From the NCBI GenBank assembly GCA_031761405.1, contig JASEVX010000001.1, forward strand, positions 198,750,110-198,814,109: a stretch of 64,000 nucleotides of DNA, given 5' to 3'. Position numbers and translations under genes: made by a program. Below are positions 58,087 to 64,000 of this stretch, piece by piece. Each line of letters opens with the position of its first letter. Position 1 is the first letter of the stretch. The notes beneath the pieces were generated by a model that searched no databases, had not been told where the DNA came from, and worked only from the letters and a program-made list of their open reading frames with translations. This stretch comes from Serripes groenlandicus (Eukaryota; Mollusca; Bivalvia; Cardiida; Cardiidae).

Positions 58087-58836
58087 GTAAGACTTCTTCG
58101 AATAAGTATTTAGTAATTTATATAAAACTATCAACATTCAATAATGTCACTGAATCCCTTTGAACGCTGCTTTAAACTTATATCTAGGCATTTTTTTTAA
58201 CCCAATCTATTATATGTTTTGACGGCTTTAGAAAACGACGTTTGAATTGAGCATTTTCTTCCTGAGTGACAATGTTTTCTACCTTACTGTAATGCAAACA
58301 ATAAATTGACAACTTTCGTTTGTCATCATTTTCAATATGATGTTGCACTTTCATTTAATTAAAAAGACTCTTCAGACCCATCTGTAGCAGACGACTTTTG
58401 AAAACATCATGACAAAAACTGTTTTCAACAGTAAATATTTTTTTGATGTGGAAAAGGATTAAAGTACTATGTAAAATAAGGTTCAAGATCAGATACTGTC
58501 ATTAAACATATTACGAATAATAGCTTTTGAATCTTCATAACAGCAAAATATAAACATTTTATTTTTCTTCTAGACTAACGATATGTAAAACCAATAAAAT
58601 GGAAGTCTTAATCCCTGTTGAAATGCGAAATTTCACATTATTTACAGTTCCTTATTTTTTGACGCTGCTTATAAAGCCGGCAAGACTCCGGTTCTTTAAG
58701 TTACCTATTCATAGACATTTATATGTTGTCCACGAGGATAAAAGTTGCTTCACCACTGGTTTCGTTACGTTACATATAGCCTATAGCCATAGATAAACCG
58801 ACGCTTTGACCTTCCGATACATTTGTCACGAGCACT

Positions 58837-58858
58837 GGGGGGGGGGGGGGGGGGGGGG
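58837..58858. repeat. 22-base G homopolymer
   Basis: A run of 22 G followed by C and six more G. The length is unreliable in any assembly. The run is close to a MITE left end (ACTTTCCCACACAAAC). Confidence 0.85.
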
Positions 58859-58867
58859 CGGGGGGGT

Positions 58868-59079
58868 TGACTTTCCCACACAAACAACATATATGCAGCA
58901 GACGACTTAAAACTCCTATAAGCAAACATATGAAACATCTATATAAATAAAAGTAAAATTATTAATTAATATTAAAAACATTTACTCATTATGAGTACTT
59001 TTGCAACAATGTCTGCAAAAACTTCAAGAGTCGTCTGCTGCGGATGCATTACAATGCATCAGCACGTGGGAGGGGGTTA
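58868..59079. mobile_element. TTAA MITE, diverged
   Basis: TTGACTTTCCCACACAAACA to CACGTGGGAGGGGGTTAC, with CAGCAGACGACTT and AGTCGTCTGCTGC arms. Confidence 0.65.
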
Positions 59080-59121
59080 CTGTCTTAGAAACAGACATTA
59101 AGTGCTATTAGTTGTCAGAAC

Positions 59122-59331
59122 ATGTTCCATTGTCGAAGTAAAATAAATAAATTGCGCCAATTGAAAATCCCGACCACACTTCTCCTCTCAACAGTCTGTT
59201 CGGGTTCATCACTATTCGCCGCCAATGTATTCGTAATCCATGATTCTGGTCATGACTCTAAGAGAACTTCTACAATAATTAATTGTTCTAAAACTTCATT
59301 TCCTAAAAAAATAAAAGGAAGTATCTCTTAG
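59122..59331 (+). other. Small frame resembling the start of the 834-residue protein
   Basis: A 69-codon frame with IHDSGHDSKRTSTIINCSKT, which can be laid beside FHGIGHEHEISTTIICKSVY in residues 9-28 of the 834-residue protein. About half the positions agree over a short stretch. It may be a decayed duplicate of that first segment, or coincidence. Confidence 0.2.
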
Positions 59332-59562
59332 AACATAGGTTTGTTTACCTTTTAAAAAGCAAGAACACTACTGGTTGACAGATCGGAAACGATGCTGTAC
59401 CGTTGTATTTGAATTTTGACAGCAATAGATCAGCAACATTTCTTTCAGAATGCTCTTGAATCAATCATCTACAGAAACAGGAAATGTAATATGACAGTAG
59501 ACAGTGAAACTAAACATTAATATCAACCAGTTTGGTGTTACGTTCATCTATTACAGGGTAAT

Positions 59563-62067
59563 ATGTTCTCTTGTGGCTCCGTTTTATTTCATGGAATAGG
59601 GCACGAGCACGAGATTTCCACGACCATAATATGCAAATCAGTTTACAGATCTTCTTGTCTTTCAGAGCCCGAGCCTAACTCCGATCGAGATAACGGGGTA
59701 AATTTAAACATACAGGTCAATGAATGTGACTATCCGAGATACGTTAAATCAGGATTACTTTACAGCCAGTCTATCGAAAAGACAAAGCATTTCATCTACA
59801 AGAACAAATATAGAGCTCATCGAGACCAGTCTAGGTATCCCGATCACGTGACTGTTGTCCCAAAGAAATCGTACCAACGACAGCGTCCTTGGTGGTACAG
59901 CGTCCATCAGTGTCTCGATGTGAAATGTCCTATCCATCCCGAAAAACAAAAGCTTACAGATATCACCGAGGTTAAATATCACAATGAGCTTGGTGAAACA
60001 AACAAAACCGGGAACATCGCTGAAACAAAAAACGACAGCAATACGGCCATTGACCCAGAAAGATTTGGTGACATTCAAAAACATCACGGTTTCAACGATT
60101 CCAAAGATACAAACAAGCATAAACCTATATCCGGGTTCATTTGTTCTTACCTGAGAGAACAGGTTGATATCAATGGTTACCCTTTTTACAAACGGTCAAT
60201 TGAATGCTTCAATGCATCGTTTAATAGAGACGGCCTGGGTCTAACGAATAAAGATCCAACATCGGGAGTTTGGCATGATCCATCCTGTGAGGATTGTGAG
60301 AAGAAAGATCTTCACCATAAGCTAACAAAAGACAACAAATTATCTAATATTGGAATATATCTTGATGGTGCTGAAGCAATTGGCGAAGATATGACAGACG
60401 TACTACTAGTAGCAAACGATGTTGACCTATCTGACACGTTTTATAAGTACAGGTTCGTGTTTGATCCGGATTACATATTGAGAAATAAAAACATGGACGG
60501 TGATCCCTTAAATAAACAGAACAAGTTACAACAAGGAACTGATATGTTAGATCATGGTTCAGATGCAAGGTTATTCGGAAATTCGCAACAACAACAACAA
60601 AGTAATTCAACATGTAGAAGCTTCCTCGAGAGTTCTCGAGATACGAAGCGTACCGATGTTTTTACACCAAATCGAAATACACCAATCAAAGAATATGGTG
60701 ACCAACAAGCATACTCTTCAAAGACACATACACCAATACAACAGCATGATGTTCGTTCCACGAACTCTACAAAGTCTCTGACACCAGTAAATAATCGTTG
60801 TGTTACAAGACCATATTCTACAAGACACCCGACGCTAAATTACACTCCTTATATGATCAGGCCTCTTTCACCTTACATTGGCCGCACGCCGAGTCCCTTC
60901 TATCGACCAGCAACACAATACCAGAGCCCTGGTACCTACTGGTCCAAATACCAACCACACACCACATCACAGGGTTCATTACCGTACTCTCCGACGTGTT
61001 TACCTTACTGGCAGACCCATACCACACCGCCTAACCACCAGTATACAATCCAAACAGGACACACTCTATACGATAAATATACGACTCAGTCTTATTACCA
61101 GGGTAACACGAACATTCCACATATCCCTTTCCTGAATGGCCAGTTATACCACGGGTATACTGCGCCGGCGAATGCAGACCCTAATACATCAGTCAGCCCC
61201 AATTACTTTGGGCACCAAACCTTGTTGTCGTATTATCCATGGCATTCATTCTACCATCCAACAAAATATGGGCACCAACCATACGTTAACACAACAGACC
61301 AAACCCATCCGTATGGGTATAGCCGAGTAAACAACGGATCCGAGCATGCCTATGATGACTATGACGTTGAGGATCCATTAGGCTTGAAGGATTCCAATCA
61401 TAGAGACAAAGATACTAATGAGCTACGGTACAATGGTGATATAGCGCACAGACTTTCCGACAGTTCACAGGATGCTTATAATCAAGGACATAACGAAACT
61501 ATTGGACATTCTGGTCGATATTCCCGATCACCTACTCGACGACGTAATTCAAGTCAAGAGAGACCCAGAAGTCGATACCATGAAGATCGTGTTCAAAGTA
61601 GAAAACGTAAGCGATCTCTATCCCCATCTGGGAGTAGAAGCAAGCGTTCTAAATCAAGATACGACACAAAATACCAAACGCCATTGTCCACATACGCTTC
61701 TCGGGATTCCGATTCCGGCAGTTCCAAGACAAATTCGAGATCTGACAAAAGAGAATCTTCACGCCATAGATCCGGAAATCATTCGAGAGACAGTAAGACG
61801 GAATCATCACTCGATAATGGGTCCAATTCACAGTCGCGTCACAGTCGAGGATCGTGTTCGAAATCCTCACTCGACCGATCTCAGGAACGATCTAAAAAAT
61901 CAAAGACAAGCGAAGGAAAGTCTGAATCTCGTAAACAATTACAAATCAAACCTTCATCATGTGAACGCTCGCCAAAGTCACGTCGCATTGCTTCGACCGT
62001 TACGGTGGTAAGACGCGAATCTAAATCAAATAGGCATGTTGACAGAAAAAGGAAAACACACAAGTAG
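59563..62067 (+). CDS. 834-residue protein with Tyr/Thr/Pro-rich middle and RS-rich tail
   Basis: One uninterrupted frame of 834 codons, far too long for chance in this DNA; no family recognised. Residues 1-120 are the most ordinary part and include RPWWYSVHQCLDVKCPIHPE, with a Cys/His pair that is not a full zinc finger. A five-Gln run lies near 343. Residues about 363-583 are low in charge and rich in Tyr, Thr, Pro, His and Gln (prion-like). From about 652 to the end the chain is Arg/Ser rich (SRSPTRRRNSSQERPRSR, KRKRSLSPSGSRSKRSKSR), like SR-type splicing factors, but no RRM is present. A nuclear, phase-separating RNA-associated role is a guess. The start is the first ATG after an in-frame stop at 59518. 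An acceptor-like ATTACAG at 59550 suggests a 5' UTR intron. It could be a single-exon gene or a large terminal exon. Confidence 0.85.
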   Translation: MFSCGSVLFHGIGHEHEISTTIICKSVYRSSCLSEPEPNSDRDNGVNLNIQVNECDYPRYVKSGLLYSQSIEKTKHFIYKNKYRAHRDQSRYPDHVTVVPKKSYQRQRPWWYSVHQCLDVKCPIHPEKQKLTDITEVKYHNELGETNKTGNIAETKNDSNTAIDPERFGDIQKHHGFNDSKDTNKHKPISGFICSYLREQVDINGYPFYKRSIECFNASFNRDGLGLTNKDPTSGVWHDPSCEDCEKKDLHHKLTKDNKLSNIGIYLDGAEAIGEDMTDVLLVANDVDLSDTFYKYRFVFDPDYILRNKNMDGDPLNKQNKLQQGTDMLDHGSDARLFGNSQQQQQSNSTCRSFLESSRDTKRTDVFTPNRNTPIKEYGDQQAYSSKTHTPIQQHDVRSTNSTKSLTPVNNRCVTRPYSTRHPTLNYTPYMIRPLSPYIGRTPSPFYRPATQYQSPGTYWSKYQPHTTSQGSLPYSPTCLPYWQTHTTPPNHQYTIQTGHTLYDKYTTQSYYQGNTNIPHIPFLNGQLYHGYTAPANADPNTSVSPNYFGHQTLLSYYPWHSFYHPTKYGHQPYVNTTDQTHPYGYSRVNNGSEHAYDDYDVEDPLGLKDSNHRDKDTNELRYNGDIAHRLSDSSQDAYNQGHNETIGHSGRYSRSPTRRRNSSQERPRSRYHEDRVQSRKRKRSLSPSGSRSKRSKSRYDTKYQTPLSTYASRDSDSGSSKTNSRSDKRESSRHRSGNHSRDSKTESSLDNGSNSQSRHSRGSCSKSSLDRSQERSKKSKTSEGKSESRKQLQIKPSSCERSPKSRRIASTVTVVRRESKSNRHVDRKRKTHK

Positions 62068-63415
62068 CCAATTTTATAGGAACCGTGTCAGACAAAAACA
62101 GGTCTTGATGCCTATATAAGAACATGAAATGCTTTAATGGCGATGCAACCAAGTCTTCGCTGATGTATGATACGTGCTTTACAAATGTTCAAGAAGTTCA
62201 ACCATTTTCCAAATTCAACACCGCAGCAGACGACTTTGAAAATATCGAGTTGAACATGTCGACATGTTTATAAACGGCAGAACAATTATTGAATAAAGTT
62301 GAAAATATTGTGACAAAAGTCATCGGCTGCAGACGCGTCAGAAAGCGTCTGTATGTGGGATAGGGTTTTCTGTGGTGCTTTTCTTTATCTGTGATTTTTA
62401 AACACTTTTCAAAATGAAACGTGCGTTATAACAAACTAGTGTAATCGTATACGGTTTGTGACATACATCTTTTTCAGTTATTCATGCTTTGGCCATATAT
62501 TTGTATTTAATGTATTGTCTTTATACTTTTTATAATTTTATATAACAACATCACAGCACCTATAGCTGCGGGAAGCTAATTGCAACATGCTCAACTATTT
62601 GTGCACAGTCTTTTGGTCGGCTAAAAATGGTTACCATAAACTTTTACTGAGCTTGTACTAGTAACTTTGTCTCCAACGAATACAATATTATTTGTTAAAC
62701 ATATCCTGGCAATTTCTTTATGAGCGCGTACGTGAGAAAAGGGTAAACGTTGACTTGTGTGAAATGGATATAGATCAGCCAGTGCTTCCACACACGGCCC
62801 AAGGTCTGATCATTATATAGGCTACACTGTAAGTCACTGTTCAAATATAACTAACATAAACTTGTGAGAAGCTTATATCAACGTGCGTAGATTCTTGTAA
62901 GATGGTGTAGGTGTAAAATGTAGTCGCAATACATATTGCATTGTAACTGTCACAATCAATATAAAATCACATTGTAGTTCAGAAAGCTGGACTAGTGTAA
63001 AAGGCTGCTATGAACCTGCCCTGTTAAGAAAGCCAACATTTAATACTCCCCTCGTGTGTTTTCAAAGTAGAGTGCTTTAAAAATGACAAATCTGGTAAAC
63101 ACTTTACCGTTCTCCAGATACAGATAAAACTTTAGTGGCATCTGCAGCAGACAACATTTGAAAACATTGTGTCAAAAGAAGAAAATGATAAACTTAATAC
63201 AATGTACTAGCTATGGGCGTGGTATTACATCATTTGCACCTTTAATATGCATACTGTTATTATATTTTGTAAGTACTAGACTAACTAGGTATTAGTAAAA
63301 TCTAATTTCAAGTTATATGTGATCAAAGAACCAGTAGAAAGCGAGTATTTTCTAATCGGATACATCCCTGATTGAGTAAATATAATAAGATGTGTAAGTA
63401 TAACGATGCACTTCC
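62068..63415. other. 3' flank and spacer; eroded MITEs, no gene
   Basis: MITE remnants lie at about 62,197-62,367 (ACCGCAGCAGACGACTTTG; TCAGAAAGCGTCTGTATGTG) and about 63,105-63,190 (CATCTGCAGCAGACAAC). No convincing AATAAA in a good position ends the 834-codon gene. Nothing else coding is seen. Confidence 0.5.
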
Positions 63416-63426
63416 AAGATGGCGGC
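63416..63426 (+). promoter_or_regulatory. YY1-type core promoter motif AAGATGGCGGC
   Basis: It lies 65 bases before the hydrolase start codon. This motif is typical of TATA-less housekeeping promoters near transcription starts. Its ATG opens a ten-codon upstream frame to TAA at 63449-63451, so initiation downstream of the motif would avoid it. Confidence 0.6.
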
Positions 63427-63490
63427 GCCCATGACTTCTAATTTTTTTTAACGCAATTTCACCCATTGGTGATCTAAACAACTCGCAGAA

Positions 63491-63947
63491 ATGAGTATAC
63501 CGCTTTTAAGAAATTGTTCTAAGTGCTTGGCACTCCATAGTGTTGCTCATAAACAAATCACGCGCTTTGCAAGGCTTAAACGTCCAATGTCAAACGCCCT
63601 GTCCAATAACTTGCCAACGTCAATAGCTGTCAACGTAACGTCTTTCAAAAGACATTTTGCCAACAAAACGAACATAGACAGATCAATTAGATTACAAGGA
63701 CAGGCTTTAAACTTTGAGTATCTAAACTTCACAGACGTTGTAACAAGCAAAGATCGCTGGATCGAATTTGAAGCAGGCTGCACTTTTGATGTCGGAATAT
63801 TTGATTCTCACTCGAATAAAGAATATGACCAAAGAGTGCCTGTAATTGTTGGAATTCCAGGATGTATCGAGACACACGAGTACCTTGTTCTGTACCTCTC
63901 TACGTTTGTATTATTAGGTTACAGAGTGATTATACCAAATTTACCAG
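63491..63947 (+). CDS. Alpha/beta-hydrolase-like protein, first exon only
   Basis: ATG at 63491, 152 codons, then donor CCAG|GTATTA in phase 1. The first 60 residues are basic and poor in acids (RNCSKCLALH, KQITRFARLKR, SFKRHF), which suggests a mitochondrial targeting peptide. From about residue 116 the chain reads RVPVIVGIPGCIETHEYLVL then YRVIIPNLPG. This is the strand-turn-helix opening of an alpha/beta-hydrolase fold, with GIPG at the oxyanion position usually written HGxPG. The catalytic Ser, Asp and His would be beyond the window. It may belong with the DUF1057-type hydrolases of invertebrates; not certain. The frame past 63947 runs into a repeat and is intron. Confidence 0.7.
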
Positions 63948-64000
63948 GTATTATTGTCCCCCGCTTTTAGCGAAAGCTGGGGACTATTATTTCTCATTCG
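63948..64000 (+). mobile_element. Left end of another element at the window edge
   Basis: ATTATTGTCCCCCGCTTTTA, a hairpin with GCGAAAGCTGGGGAC, and TATTATTTCTC follow within a few bases of the exon. The style matches the terminal hairpins of the T-tract families. The element is cut by the window. Confidence 0.55.

Noticed and set aside
61472..62011. 179-codon frame overlapping the RS tail of the 834-codon frame
   Set aside because: It is a plus-strand shadow in another frame created by the repetitive Arg/Ser codons; the long frame encloses it completely.

Overview
The window is AT-rich eukaryotic genomic DNA with GT-AG introns, metazoan gene families and a very heavy load of small non-coding repeats. 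The repeat families (elements opening with TAGCTCACCT or TAGCTCCACTGG, a CpG-rich GTCCGTCGTGCGTC block, internal tandem arrays and a CTCTTGTTT end) are of a kind I associate with bivalve mollusc genomes. A clam or mussel is therefore my best inference for the organism, but no diagnostic gene proves it.

Layout. (1) Bases 1-11,180 are a tandem segmental duplication of about 3.4 kb of unique sequence. The right-hand copy is swollen by two later insertions. I see no convincing gene here, only CRE- and ETS-like promoter modules that have themselves been duplicated. (2) Bases 11,190-18,450 are a nest of local duplications interrupted by a MULE DNA transposon (9-bp target duplication, transposase exon remnant, a SINE and another repeat inside it) and by two T-tract elements. 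(3) Bases 20,391-39,278 hold, on the plus strand, a TE-stuffed gene for AATF/Che-1/Bfr2, a nucleolar ribosome-biogenesis factor. Thirteen exons can be joined phase by phase into 529 residues; the first exon was not found. (4) Bases 40-50 kb are almost only repeats, chiefly an abundant near-palindromic MITE. (5) Bases 56,223-50,195 (minus strand) hold a complete five-exon gene for a 177-residue PHD-finger protein of the PHF13/PHF23 type. (6) Bases 59,563-62,067 (plus) are a single 834-codon open frame with a Tyr/Thr/Pro-rich middle and an RS-rich tail, not recognised. (7) From 63,491 to the right edge lies the first exon of an alpha/beta-hydrolase-like gene behind a YY1-type promoter motif.

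The genes are not an obvious functional cluster, though AATF, the PHD reader and the RS protein are all expected to act in the nucleus.

The repeats are the most informative part. Two duplications preserve empty sites, both T7 tracts, for two filled elements, so their insertion behaviour can be read directly. The elements swap termini and tandem cores between families. A second system, a MITE of about 230 bp flanked by TTAA with CCCTTTCCC ends, is absent before 20 kb and present in roughly 45-50 copies after it. Three MITE copies are interrupted by T-tract elements.
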